Source: Methyloversatilis universalis
Lineage (GTDB): Bacteria > Pseudomonadota > Gammaproteobacteria > Methylococcales > Methylococcaceae
NCBI GenBank assembly: GCA_020723665.1
Contig: DYIL01000020.1
Location: forward strand, 1-45,195
Direction: 5' to 3'
DNA: 45,195 nt
A program made the position numbers and the translations under genes. Position 1 is the stretch's first letter. Every line of letters starts with the position of its first letter. This document shows, piece after piece, positions 26,322 through 34,676 of this stretch. The notes beneath the pieces are model-generated. The model saw nothing but the letters and a program-made list of their open reading frames with translations, did no database searches and was not told the DNA's origin.

Positions 26322-27344
26322 ATGACCGCGTCCATCGAAACCCTGTACGCTCAACTGGCCAAAGACCTTCAGACCCATTACGAGCTGGCCAAGAAACCCT
26401 TCGATATCCCCTCCCTACCGGAGGCTCAGTGCATCGCCATCCCATTGGTTCGGGAAGCCATCGCGCCTGTCCTGGTACGCAACAATGACGCCGACGAAAT
26501 CACGGATATGGTGCTCGCCGGACATAACCGGATCCGCATCATTGCCTCCAAGACCAAGGGCGTCGAGCGGCGACGGGGCGCGCAAATCTTGCGGGCGCTC
26601 GGTATGGGCGGATGGGCGGCAGCCAATAAGGCCTTCGTACCGAAAGGCAAGAAACCGAGCGATGTATTCGATCTCAATTCCTTTGTATTCGGGGATTCCG
26701 GCACAGGCGTCATCAGTGGCAAGGAATTCGTGTTTCCCATCCATGCCGCGGTCCTCTACAGCGACGCCATATCGATCCAGCCCAAGCGGAACAGCATCCA
26801 CAGCGTGTTCCGTCAGGGTGGTATCGGCGAGGACGGCGGCAATTTCGATGCGGAAGACAAGAAGAGCAGCAGCAACATCTTCACCACTTATGCGGTGAAT
26901 CCCGGCACCCTGTTCGTGCAATGCCTGGTGCTGCCGGGGCGACGGCTGACCCGCGCCGCGTTCGACCATCTCTTGCTTTCCATCGGTCTGACCGGCGCCT
27001 ATGGCGGTGCGACCGCGGTCACCGGCACCAACCTTCGCACCCATTGTGCGGGGATTTACTGGGGACGCCTGGAACGCGCCATCAACGCCCCGCAAGAAAT
27101 GCTGCAGGCGATCGGAAAGACCGGTGAGCTCGAAACGGCTCTGTCCGCAGTGGAGCAGGCTTTCCAGAAGGCATATCCCCACCATATCAACCGAAGTGAA
27201 ACCGAAAAGGCATTGGCGGATTTGGTCGATCGCTTCGAGGCCAACGCCCCCGAACTCCTCGCGCAATACGCCAGCGCCAAGGAACAAGTCGCCTGCTTGT
27301 TCGATGCCTGGTTCACCGGCGGCAGCGGCAAGGACGCCGCCTGA
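26322..27344 (+). CDS. csc2: Type I-D backbone subunit Cas7d (Csc2)
   Basis: 340 residues, RAMP-fold protein that polymerises along the crRNA spacer. Segments that fit Csc2 are DLNSFVFGDSGTGVISGKEF, YSDAISIQPKRNSIHSVF, NIFTTYAVNPGTLFVQCLVL and GAYGGATAVTGTNLRTH. Start ATG 26322 is preceded by AGGAG at a good distance, 26 bases after the cas10d stop. The C-terminal 90 residues are helical. Overall identity is inferred from motifs and position between cas10d and csc1. Confidence 0.82.
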   Translation: MTASIETLYAQLAKDLQTHYELAKKPFDIPSLPEAQCIAIPLVREAIAPVLVRNNDADEITDMVLAGHNRIRIIASKTKGVERRRGAQILRALGMGGWAAANKAFVPKGKKPSDVFDLNSFVFGDSGTGVISGKEFVFPIHAAVLYSDAISIQPKRNSIHSVFRQGGIGEDGGNFDAEDKKSSSNIFTTYAVNPGTLFVQCLVLPGRRLTRAAFDHLLLSIGLTGAYGGATAVTGTNLRTHCAGIYWGRLERAINAPQEMLQAIGKTGELETALSAVEQAFQKAYPHHINRSETEKALADLVDRFEANAPELLAQYASAKEQVACLFDAWFTGGSGKDAA

Positions 27345-27351
27345 GCGCGCC

Positions 27352-27978
27352 ATGAACGCCACCGTCACCGCGTTTCGCGCAGAAACCCTGACGCCGTTCT
27401 ATTACCACGGCCTGTACGTGCCGGACGGCGCCGCGACCCATCCGGACGTCATTTCGGATACGGCCCTCTGCTTCGCTCTGGCGTATGCCTTAGGCCGGCC
27501 GCCTACGCCGCACCTGCGGACCCGGCCCGACTACCGGGAAGACCTATGCCGGCTGCCCTGGCGTGCGTCGCTGGCCATGGGATCCGGCAACCGCAACCTG
27601 GGGCCGGTACGACACATCATCGACGTGGAGCGGGAAGGCGGTTATCCAGTTTCCATGCAGAAAGCCATGGGTTCGGGCCTGTTCAAGAAGACCTTCTACG
27701 TGCATGAAGTTGCGCCCGGAGCGGTATACCACGGAATTTTGTACGGGCCGGACCCTTTTGCCTTCGGCGAGGAACTCATCGTGCGGATGGGCGTAGGACG
27801 AACAGGCTTGTTGCGGTTGAAACGGACCGAGGCTATCGCCGAGTGCCGTCTGAACGCCGCTACGGCCCGTTTGTTCGGACAAGCCTTACCCGAAGAAGGA
27901 CGGATTCTGGACACCATCCGTCTGAGCCGCCCCTATTCGCCCCAAGAAGCGGCCGCCATCCTGGCCTCATGGCATTAG
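27352..27978 (+). CDS. csc1: Type I-D Cas5d (Csc1)
   Basis: 208 residues. Csc1 caps the crRNA 5' handle and contacts the large subunit for PAM recognition. The N-terminal RAMP strand (VTAFRAETLTPFYYHGLYVP), the middle KKTFYVHEVAPGAVYHGILY and the ELIVRMGVGRTGLLRLKRTE stretch are typical of Csc1. It starts 7 bases after csc2 and overlaps cas4 by 10 bases. Confidence 0.82.
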   Translation: MNATVTAFRAETLTPFYYHGLYVPDGAATHPDVISDTALCFALAYALGRPPTPHLRTRPDYREDLCRLPWRASLAMGSGNRNLGPVRHIIDVEREGGYPVSMQKAMGSGLFKKTFYVHEVAPGAVYHGILYGPDPFAFGEELIVRMGVGRTGLLRLKRTEAIAECRLNAATARLFGQALPEEGRILDTIRLSRPYSPQEAAAILASWH

Positions 27979-28538
27979 AAGCACCGCTTCGCGAAGCGCT
28001 CTCCGACCTCCTTCAGGAGGCGGAGTCCCTGGGCGTGCACGGCTTGTCGTTCCAGCATATCCAGCTTTGCGCCACGCGCGCCTGGCTGCACTACCACCGG
28101 CTGGACTGCGGGCATCTCAACCGGCACATGCAGTTGGGGAGCCTGCTGCACGAACGAGGCGTCAGCGACACGTTTTCCCAAAGCCTTTACGGTCTGTCGC
28201 CCGACCGGGTGGATTGGGCGAAGCGGGAAGTGAGCGAGGTCAAGAAGAGCCGCTCCCACGAAGCGGCGCTGACCAACCAGTTGCTGTTCTACCTGGCCGC
28301 TTTGACGGCGGCCACGGGACAGGTGTGGCGGGGCATCCTGCGCTACACGGCCAGCAAACGCACCAAGACCGTGCTGTTGGATCCGCCCGCCGTGCTGCAA
28401 TTGCAGCAAAGCCTGGCCCACCTGCGCGAAGTGTTGGCCCTACCCCAACCACCCGCCAAGTCTGAAAAGCCCGTATGCCGAGGCTGTTCGTATCGCCTTT
28501 TGTGTTGGGGACAATCCACCGACGACGAGGACGCCTGA
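27969..28538 (+). CDS. cas4: Adaptation nuclease Cas4
   Basis: 189 residues, RecB-family nuclease with a 4Fe-4S cluster that trims and PAM-selects new spacers with Cas1-Cas2. Cluster cysteines are Cys34 (IQLCATRAW) and the trio Cys170, Cys173, Cys179 (KPVCRGCSYRLLCWG). Nuclease residues are visible in GSLLHER, VDWAKREVSEVKKS and NQLLFYL. The stop overlaps the cas1 start (TGATG), so the two are coupled. Confidence 0.92.
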   Translation: MALEAPLREALSDLLQEAESLGVHGLSFQHIQLCATRAWLHYHRLDCGHLNRHMQLGSLLHERGVSDTFSQSLYGLSPDRVDWAKREVSEVKKSRSHEAALTNQLLFYLAALTAATGQVWRGILRYTASKRTKTVLLDPPAVLQLQQSLAHLREVLALPQPPAKSEKPVCRGCSYRLLCWGQSTDDEDA

Positions 28539-29515
28539 TGGACACGGTTTACCTATTGCGCGGCACTGAAATCAAACGCGACCAGAACACCTTGGTGATT
28601 GTCACCGAGGACCGCAAGAAACGCCGCCTGCCGGTGGAATCCCTGCGGCATGTCGTAGTCCTCGGCGCAACCCGTCTCAACAGCGAGGTCGCCAGCTTTC
28701 TAGGCAAGCACGGCGTGCGGCTGTCGTTCCTGGATTATTACGGGCACTTCTCCGGTAGCCTGGAGCCTGCTCGGCATCACCATTCGGGTACCGTCCACCT
28801 GGCGCAAGCGAAGCTGATCCTGGACCGGACCAAGCGTCTTGCGATGGCTTCCCGCATTTTGGAAGCCGGCGCGCACAACATGCTGCGCAATCTCAAGTAC
28901 TACGCTTATCGCGGCAACCGCGAACTCGATGAACCTATTCGCGACCTGGAGCGTCAGCTCAAACGCGCCAAAGCGGATACCATCGAAGGATTGATGGGCC
29001 AGGAAGGCAATTTCCGGCAGGGCTATTATGCGGCCTGGGGCAAGATCAATCCGGTTTTGACCATCACGAAACGTACGCGCCGCCCCCCGGCGGACCGAAT
29101 CAATGCGCTGATTTCCTTCTGCAATGGCCTGCTCTACAGCGCCTGTGCCCAGGCCATTGCCCAGACCCATCTCGATCCTACCTTGAGCTTCGTCCACGCA
29201 CCTACCCAGGCGCGCAACTCCCTGGCGCTCGATCTGGCGGAAATATTCAAACCACTGATCGCAGATCGCATGATTTTCACCTTGATCAACAAAGGCAGGC
29301 TCGACGATGGTTGCTATCAGGAGGAAACCGAAGGCGTTTGTCTACTGAGCCGAATCGGACGGGAACGGGTACTGAGGGAATTTCAGGAACGCATGGACAA
29401 TGCGCAAATCGCCGGCGAAACCGGATGGCGGCGCATCCTGCTCAAGGAAGCCTTCGCTGTCGAGGCGCATTTACTGGAGCTTTCCGAATATGAACCCTTT
29501 ATTGTGAAGGCGTGA
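28538..29515 (+). CDS. cas1: Spacer integrase Cas1
   Basis: 325 residues. Cas1 integrates spacers at the leader end. N-terminal beta domain (VYLLRGTEIKRDQNTLVIVT, RHVVVLGATRLNSEVASFLG), then the helical catalytic domain with metal ligands Glu in GLMGQEGNFRQGYY, His in LSFVHAPTQARNSLALDLAE and the following Glu/Asp. Start ATG 28538, one base shared with the cas4 stop. Intact and next to cas2 and the array, so acquisition is probably competent. Confidence 0.95.
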   Translation: MDTVYLLRGTEIKRDQNTLVIVTEDRKKRRLPVESLRHVVVLGATRLNSEVASFLGKHGVRLSFLDYYGHFSGSLEPARHHHSGTVHLAQAKLILDRTKRLAMASRILEAGAHNMLRNLKYYAYRGNRELDEPIRDLERQLKRAKADTIEGLMGQEGNFRQGYYAAWGKINPVLTITKRTRRPPADRINALISFCNGLLYSACAQAIAQTHLDPTLSFVHAPTQARNSLALDLAEIFKPLIADRMIFTLINKGRLDDGCYQEETEGVCLLSRIGRERVLREFQERMDNAQIAGETGWRRILLKEAFAVEAHLLELSEYEPFIVKA

Positions 29516-29519
29516 CGAT

Positions 29520-29801
29520 ATGTTCTTGGTCGTGTCTTACGATGTTCCAGCTGAGCGCACCGAAAAATACCGGAAACTGCTCTCCCGCTATCTCCCCCAA
29601 TTGCAATACAGCGTCTTCGCCGGCGATATGACCGAGACGGTATACAAGAAATTGCGCCGGGATATCGAGGATATGTATCAAGATACGGATCGGCTGCTAT
29701 TCATTCAAACCGCCAACCGGCGCAATATCCGCGTGGAAACCTTGATAGCAGGCGTAAAACAGGAGGACACGTCTCATCTCGGAAGCGGGATCATCCCCTG
29801 A
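29520..29801 (+). CDS. cas2: Cas2
   Basis: 93 residues, ferredoxin-fold partner that bridges two Cas1 dimers. Typical start MFLVVSYDVPAERTEKYRKL (strand 1 with conserved Asp) followed by LLSRYLPQLQYSVFAGDMTE and IFIQT-like LLFIQTANRRNIRVETL. It starts 4 bases after cas1 and ends 120 bases before the first repeat. Confidence 0.94.
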   Translation: MFLVVSYDVPAERTEKYRKLLSRYLPQLQYSVFAGDMTETVYKKLRRDIEDMYQDTDRLLFIQTANRRNIRVETLIAGVKQEDTSHLGSGIIP

Positions 29802-29921
29802 AAACTTCGGTGGTCGGTTGCTTCTGATACCCACGGGAACGAAGTTGTGAGTTTTGGGCTTGAACCACATTTGAAGCACGAAAACTTAAATAGGGAGGTT
29901 TCCGCTGTTAGAAAATAAAGG
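29802..29921 (+). promoter_or_regulatory. CRISPR leader
   Basis: 120 AT-richer bases between cas2 and the first repeat. It contains the direct repeat GAAAACTT twice (about 29801 and 29880) and ends GAAAATAAAG before repeat 1. Leader position is supported by the degenerate repeat at the other end of the array. No promoter boxes are clear. Confidence 0.7.
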
Positions 29922-32209
29922 GTTTCAGGCCGCCATAGGCGGTAGAAAGAATTGCCAAATCCTGACGACCGGCTACGACGAGCCTTCGTTTCAGGCCGCC
30001 ATAGGCGGTAGAAAGACTACCATTTTCGGTAAGAACCCCCAAATTTCACCCCGTTTCAGGCCGCCATAGGCGGTAGAAAGGTCCCAGATATGGGGGTATG
30101 CATCAGGATTTGTTCGGTTTCAGGCCGCCATAGGCGGTAGAAAGACATACAGCCCGCGAAGCGCAAAAATACGCCATCCAGTTTCAGGCCGCCATAGGCG
30201 GTAGAAAGATAATCAATGTCGGTGCCGGATGGGGCCATTACCATGTTTCAGGCCGCCATAGGCGGTAGAAAGTCGATAAGATACCGCGCCAACTAACCGC
30301 TCGCCCTCGTTTCAGGCCGCCATAGGCGGTAGAAAGGCTTGGACGGTCTGATCCTGGACAGCGTAAAACTCAAAGTTTCAGGCCGCCATAGGCGGTAGAA
30401 AGTTAGCTGACTATGCAATCGGCGGCTTGCCGTGCTTCGGTTTCAGGCCGCCATAGGCGGTAGAAAGTCGATGCCGGCGAGCATCTGATAAGCGAGCGCC
30501 TTGGTTTCAGGCCGCCATAGGCGGTAGAAAGAAAAAGTCCCGCAGGTCTTCCACTGGCACCGGATCGGTTTCAGGCCGCCATAGGCGGTAGAAAGAACTT
30601 CCTGCACGGCGTCGAGACCATCGAGATCCTCGTTTCAGGCCGCCATAGGCGGTAGAAAGTGACCAAGGGGGCGTTCGGCGGCACGTGGGACCAGTGTTTC
30701 AGGCCGCCATAGGCGGTAGAAAGCGCACCTCGTCCTGCCAGCGCTTTTGGGTAATGCTGGGTTTCAGGCCGCCATAGGCGGTAGAAAGGCGTCGATGAGC
30801 GTGCCCAGGCGCGCGTAATCCCTGTGCGTTTCAGGCCGCCATAGGCGGTAGAAAGTCCATGCCGTTGGCAATGAGCAACCCCACCCCGCGTGCGTTTCAG
30901 GCCGCCATAGGCGGTAGAAAGGCCACCGAAAGGAGACTCAAAGATGCCCTCTACTCGGTTTCAGGCCGCCATAGGCGGTAGAAAGATCCGCGAATACACG
31001 GCCATGAACGCCAAGCTGGACGTTTCAGGCCGCCATAGGCGGTAGAAAGGCGGTGGCCGCCGGGCTGGTGTGGGCGGGGAGAGGGGTTTCAGGCCGCCAT
31101 AGGCGGTAGAAAGACCATCAAATCGGTTTCCGGGTGCGTCACCATGTTCGTTTCAGGCCGCCATAGGCGGTAGAAAGGTCGCTCGGGGCGGGTTCCTGGG
31201 TTCCGGCCGGTGCGTTTCAGGCCGCCATAGGCGGTAGAAAGCTGCGGAATACCGCAAGGCTCCATAAGGAAGAAATCCGTTTCAGGCCGCCATAGGCGGT
31301 AGAAAGCGAACGAAAGCCGGGTGTTGCTGATAATCAGCAATGGGTTTCAGGCCGCCATAGGCGGTAGAAAGTCCTGAGCGCGAGAAAGCCCCGCCACCGC
31401 CCGACATCGTTTCAGGCCGCCATAGGCGGTAGAAAGGCCGCAGGCCTCGGCCCTGGTGTCGGCCGCGTGCCGGGTTTCAGGCCGCCATAGGCGGTAGAAA
31501 GGGTCCCAACTTGCAGGAGTCAAGATCATGGCAACGAGTTTCAGGCCGCCATAGGCGGTAGAAAGATGGCTGCTTCCGGTTTCTGTTCTGTCCCTGGTTC
31601 CGTTTCAGGCCGCCATAGGCGGTAGAAAGTTCCGTGTCCCTGCCCGCCCGCTTGGCCGCTCGCACGGTTTCAGGCCGCCATAGGCGGTAGAAAGACCGGA
31701 GAAAAGCCATGTTGAAGCTGTACGAAATCGGTTTCAGGCCGCCATAGGCGGTAGAAAGCGGCGAGAAGTCGCGTGCGATCTCTGCGTTGATCTTCGTTTC
31801 AGGCCGCCATAGGCGGTAGAAAGGCTGCCCCTTCGGCGCAGCACGCGGCTGCGCGGGTGGGTTTCAGGCCGCCATAGGCGGTAGAAAGTCGGCTTCCATC
31901 TGGCGGGCGAAAGCGGCGACCGCAAGTTTCAGGCCGCCATAGGCGGTAGAAAGGTAACCCGGCTAGTGGCCGCATGATTTTTTGCATGACGTTTCAGGCC
32001 GCCATAGGCGGTAGAAAGGAGGTTTTGGCGGCTGTTCTGCGCGAGCGCTGCGACGTTTCAGGCCGCCATAGGCGGTAGAAAGATTGTCGCCCTCGACCAC
32101 CCGACCTCGCCCAGGCCGGTTTCAGGCCGCCATAGGCGGTAGAAAGGCTTCGCCTGCCGCGCTACTGGCCTTACTCGAACGGTTTCAGGCCGCCATAGGC
32201 GGTAGAAAT
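29922..32209 (+). CRISPR. CRISPR array, 36 repeats of 28 bp, 35 spacers
   Basis: I counted 36 repeats starting at 29922, 29988, 30053 and so on to 32182. The repeat begins GTTTCAGG, has the central dyad CCGCCATAGGCGG and ends TAGAAAG. All copies look identical except the last, whose final G is T (32209). Bases on both sides of the repeat vary, which fixes its length at 28. Repeat-to-repeat distance is 63-67, so spacers are 35-39 bases, 36 most common. No spacer is obviously duplicated. Orientation: leader at 29802, decayed repeat at the far end. Transcribed in the same direction as the cas operon. Confidence 0.98.
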
Positions 32210-32246
32210 GTCATCGTCGCCGACGACCATCACCGAAACGCCAGGC

Positions 32247-32269
32247 ATTTCAGGATCAAATAACGAAAG
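32247..32269 (+). repeat. Vestigial CRISPR repeat
   Basis: Exactly one spacer length (37 bases) after the last recognisable repeat, ATTTCAGG...GAAAG repeats the two ends of the CRISPR repeat. The middle is ATCAAATAAC instead of the CCGCC/GGCGG stem and five bases are missing. Confidence 0.55.
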
Positions 32270-32316
32270 CCTGACACGTTCTGCACGTTCTGACATAAGC
32301 AAACAGGCGCACTGGA

Positions 32317-32338
32317 CTCGGCTTCGGCCGGGTTTTTT
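32317..32338 (+). terminator. Rho-independent terminator after the CRISPR array
   Basis: The stem CTCGGC/GCCGGG with a TTCG tetraloop is followed by six T residues. It lies 108 bases past the last repeat and would end the precursor crRNA transcript before the DUF3800 gene. Confidence 0.85.
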
Positions 32339-32432
32339 GTTGATGATTGGCACCCAGCAAAACTCAGGCTTGCTACTAACGGGTTAGAATGTCGCCCAAT
32401 TTTAGTAAAAGCCAAGGGGATTGGGGCGAACG

Positions 32433-33101
32433 ATGTACATTTTTTTGGATGAATCGGGTGATCTTGGTTTTGATTTCGAGAACACCAAAACGAACCGGTA
32501 TTTTGTTATCACCCTTCTAGTTTGTGACGATAAGTCTGCCGCTGATCAGTTCAAAATAGCGGTTAGGAGAACCCTAAAGAACAAACTCAACAACAAAAAG
32601 AACAAAAGTCGAATCATTCAAGAGCTAAAAGGGATAGGTACCACCCTAACCATTAAGAAGTATTTCTACAGCCAGCTACCTCAGAACGGTTGGCAGCTGT
32701 ACAGTATTACTCTTGATAAGTATCGAGCTTCATTCCATCACCGCAGCAAAGCGGGCAAGAAGCAACTCTACAACCGACTAGCCCATACACTTCTTGAGAA
32801 AGTTAATTTCCCCGAAGAATTGTCAGTCGTTCACTTAGTTGTTGATCGCTGCAAAAATCGAAAAGAAATTGAAGAGTTCAACAAACAATTGATTGGGCAG
32901 TTGGAGGGATTTTTGCCTTTATATGCACGGCTAGTTATTAACCACTCACTCTCACATGAAAACCCTGGTTTACAGGCGGTCGACTTGTTTTGTTGGGGAA
33001 TCTATAGGAGAGAGAACTTTCTTGAAACGGACTGGTTCAGTCAGTATCAGGAGAAAGTTGCCTACGATAGTCGGTTTTCCGTTCTAAGGCGGGATGAGTG
33101 A
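32433..33101 (+). CDS. DUF3800 domain protein, AT-rich, probably acquired
   Basis: 222 residues. The N-terminal MYIFLDESGDLGFDF and the later VHLVVDRCKNRKEIEEFN and LQAVDLFCWGIYRR supply the acidic residues typical of DUF3800, an RNase-H-like fold of unproven activity common in mobile and defence regions. The codon use is visibly AT-rich (many AAA, ATT, GAA codons), unlike every neighbour. Start ATG 32433 with AAGGGGA 12 bases upstream. It stands alone between the CRISPR terminator and an empty stretch. Nuclease function is inference. Confidence 0.8.
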   Translation: MYIFLDESGDLGFDFENTKTNRYFVITLLVCDDKSAADQFKIAVRRTLKNKLNNKKNKSRIIQELKGIGTTLTIKKYFYSQLPQNGWQLYSITLDKYRASFHHRSKAGKKQLYNRLAHTLLEKVNFPEELSVVHLVVDRCKNRKEIEEFNKQLIGQLEGFLPLYARLVINHSLSHENPGLQAVDLFCWGIYRRENFLETDWFSQYQEKVAYDSRFSVLRRDE

Positions 33102-33662
33102 AATAAAAGGACAGACCCTGCAATGCCACATCCCCAAAGCTCAGAGCCAACCGATGGAAGGAAGCACTTTGGGCACATTGCAGGACTTACCTGCCCCGCT
33201 TAGAAAGTTACGTCAACAAGTTTGGTTTGTCAAATCAGGAAGCGAGAAAATCATCACCAGTAGCGCGGGAAGTGAGTAGCTCTGCGCGTGTACGTGCTTT
33301 CCAAAGTGTGCGAGTGGTGAATTGAGCCCGCACGCTGCAGGGCGACCTTCGCAGTACAAACCTAACTTCGCACGGGGAATGAGAAATCAGGGAATAACCA
33401 AGTAACGCGACAACCCGTGCAACAAATCACGCAACATGGCGTGGAACAATACGTGGAACATGCATGAATACTAAGGTTCCAGCCGTTCCGCTGCTGCACG
33501 CCTAAGTGCAACGCAATGATCCAATAACTCGTGCAACTAAGTTCAGGCGGGTTTCTGTGACGGCATCAAATGACCGTCAAATACCCCTGACGAAGACTTT
33601 CGATTTTTCGTCTACCATAAAAAGGGCTTACGGGATTTCTCTCGTAAACCTTTGATTTGTAT
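33102..33662. other. Empty stretch with 12-bp tandem repeat
   Basis: No supportable gene. A 61-codon frame (33094-33279) overlapping the DUF3800 stop has no recognisable features. The notable structure is the 12-base tandem repeat at 33404-33463. Composition is intermediate between the AT-rich DUF3800 gene and the GC-rich ribosomal genes. Confidence 0.6.
33404..33463. repeat. Degenerate 12-bp tandem repeat, five units
   Basis: Five consecutive 12-mers: AACGCGACAACC, CGTGCAACAAAT, CACGCAACATGG, CGTGGAACAATA, CGTGGAACATGC. The core is CGTGSAACA. A related CGTGCAACTAAG occurs again near 33533. Could be iteron-like binding sites or a remnant of a repetitive coding sequence. Confidence 0.6.
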
Positions 33663-33736
33663 TGGCTGGGGGACCTGGATTCGAACCAGGGTTGACGGAG
33701 TCAGAGTCCGTAGTCCTACCGCTAGACGATCCCCCA
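33663..33736 (-). tRNA. tRNA-Gln (CUG)
   Basis: On the minus strand TGGGGGA pairs with TCCCCCA, followed by G and encoded CCA. The anticodon loop CTCTGAC in the stem CGGA/TCCG displays CUG. T arm CCTGGTTCGAATCCAGG is canonical. It follows rpsI in the same direction, 38 bases away. Confidence 0.96.
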
Positions 33737-33774
33737 ATTCTGAAAGCACGCCGGAGCAGCCGGCGCGCCTTGCA

Positions 33775-34167
33775 TTAACGCTTGGAGTATTGCGGACGGC
33801 GTCTTGCTTTGTGCAGGCCGACTTTCTTACGTTCGACTTCGCGCGCGTCGCGGGTGACGTAACCGGCTTTGCGCAGCGGCTGGCGCAAGGTTTCGTCGAA
33901 ATTCAAGAGGGCGCGAGTCAAGCCATGGCGAATGGCTCCTGCCTGGCCGGTGGGACCGCCCCCTGCGACCTTGACGAACACGTCCATCTTATCCGTCAGA
34001 GCGACGAGCTCAAGCGGCTGGCGCACGACCATTTGGTCGGTTTTTCTGCCGAAATACTCTTCCAGTTGCTTGTCATTGATAACAATACGACCGGTTCCGG
34101 ACCTTGCGTAGACGCGCGCGACCGCGCTCTTGCGACGACCTGTTCCGTAATACTGCGCTTGTGCCAT
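33775..34167 (-). CDS. rpsI: 30S ribosomal protein S9
   Basis: 130 residues, usual length. [40 protein letters not shown] and the basic C-terminus [17 protein letters not shown] (which reaches the P-site tRNA) are all present. Second gene of the conserved rplM-rpsI pair, 20 bases after rplM. Confidence 0.98.
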   Translation of the reverse strand: MAQAQYYGTGRRKSAVARVYARSGTGRIVINDKQLEEYFGRKTDQMVVRQPLELVALTDKMDVFVKVAGGGPTGQAGAIRHGLTRALLNFDETLRQPLRKAGYVTRDAREVERKKVGLHKARRRPQYSKR

Positions 34168-34187
34168 GGTTGATTCAGCTTCTCAAA

Positions 34188-34616
34188 TTAGATTTCCAAC
34201 ACTTTGGGCTGTTGAGCCTGGTGATTGTGGGTGGGCCCTGCATAGACTTTCAGCTTGCTGAACATGGCTCGGCCCAAGGGATTGCGCGGCAACATGCCTT
34301 TTACGGCGGTCTGGATGATGCGCTCCGGATGGGTTGCGCGCAGCTTGCCCAGGGCCACGGATTTCATGTTGCCGATGTAACCGGTGTGCTTGTAATAAAT
34401 CTTGTCTTGTTCTTTATTGCCGGTAACACGCACTTTTTCCGCGTTGACGACGATGATGTAGTCACCGGTATCGACATGAGGCGTGTATTCCGCTTTGTGT
34501 TTGCCGCGCAGACGACGCGCGATCTCCGTCGAAAGACGCCCCAGCGTCTTTCCTTCCGCGTCGATGACGTACCAGTCGCGTTTTACTTCGGCCGGTTTTG
34601 CGCTAAAGGTCTTCAT
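34188..34616 (-). CDS. rplM: 50S ribosomal protein L13
   Basis: 142 residues. [40 protein letters not shown] and [20 protein letters not shown] are diagnostic. The start ATG 34616 gives the standard N-terminus and has GGAG upstream; an ATG five codons earlier would add an unlikely MERAV. First gene of the L13-S9 operon, transcribed away from the capD-like gene end. Confidence 0.98.
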   Translation of the reverse strand: MKTFSAKPAEVKRDWYVIDAEGKTLGRLSTEIARRLRGKHKAEYTPHVDTGDYIIVVNAEKVRVTGNKEQDKIYYKHTGYIGNMKSVALGKLRATHPERIIQTAVKGMLPRNPLGRAMFSKLKVYAGPTHNHQAQQPKVLEI

Positions 34617-34676
34617 TACTGCACGCTCCAAGCTCTGGCGTTGTTCGAAAAAGCCGATATAGTACCCGACAACACA

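Noticed and set aside
20112..29801. Assignment to type I-F or I-E because of the short repeat
   Set aside because: No Csy1-3, Cas6f, Cas2-3 fusion or Cse genes; Cas4, an HD-less Cas3' and a large subunit with HD domain fit I-D.
30056..31987. Short minus-strand frames containing a repeated FYRLWRPET / STAYGGLK peptide
   Set aside because: They are translations of the CRISPR repeats and spacers, not genes.
33094..33279. 61-codon frame overlapping the DUF3800 stop
   Set aside because: No ribosome binding site, no motif, composition as in the empty stretch around it.
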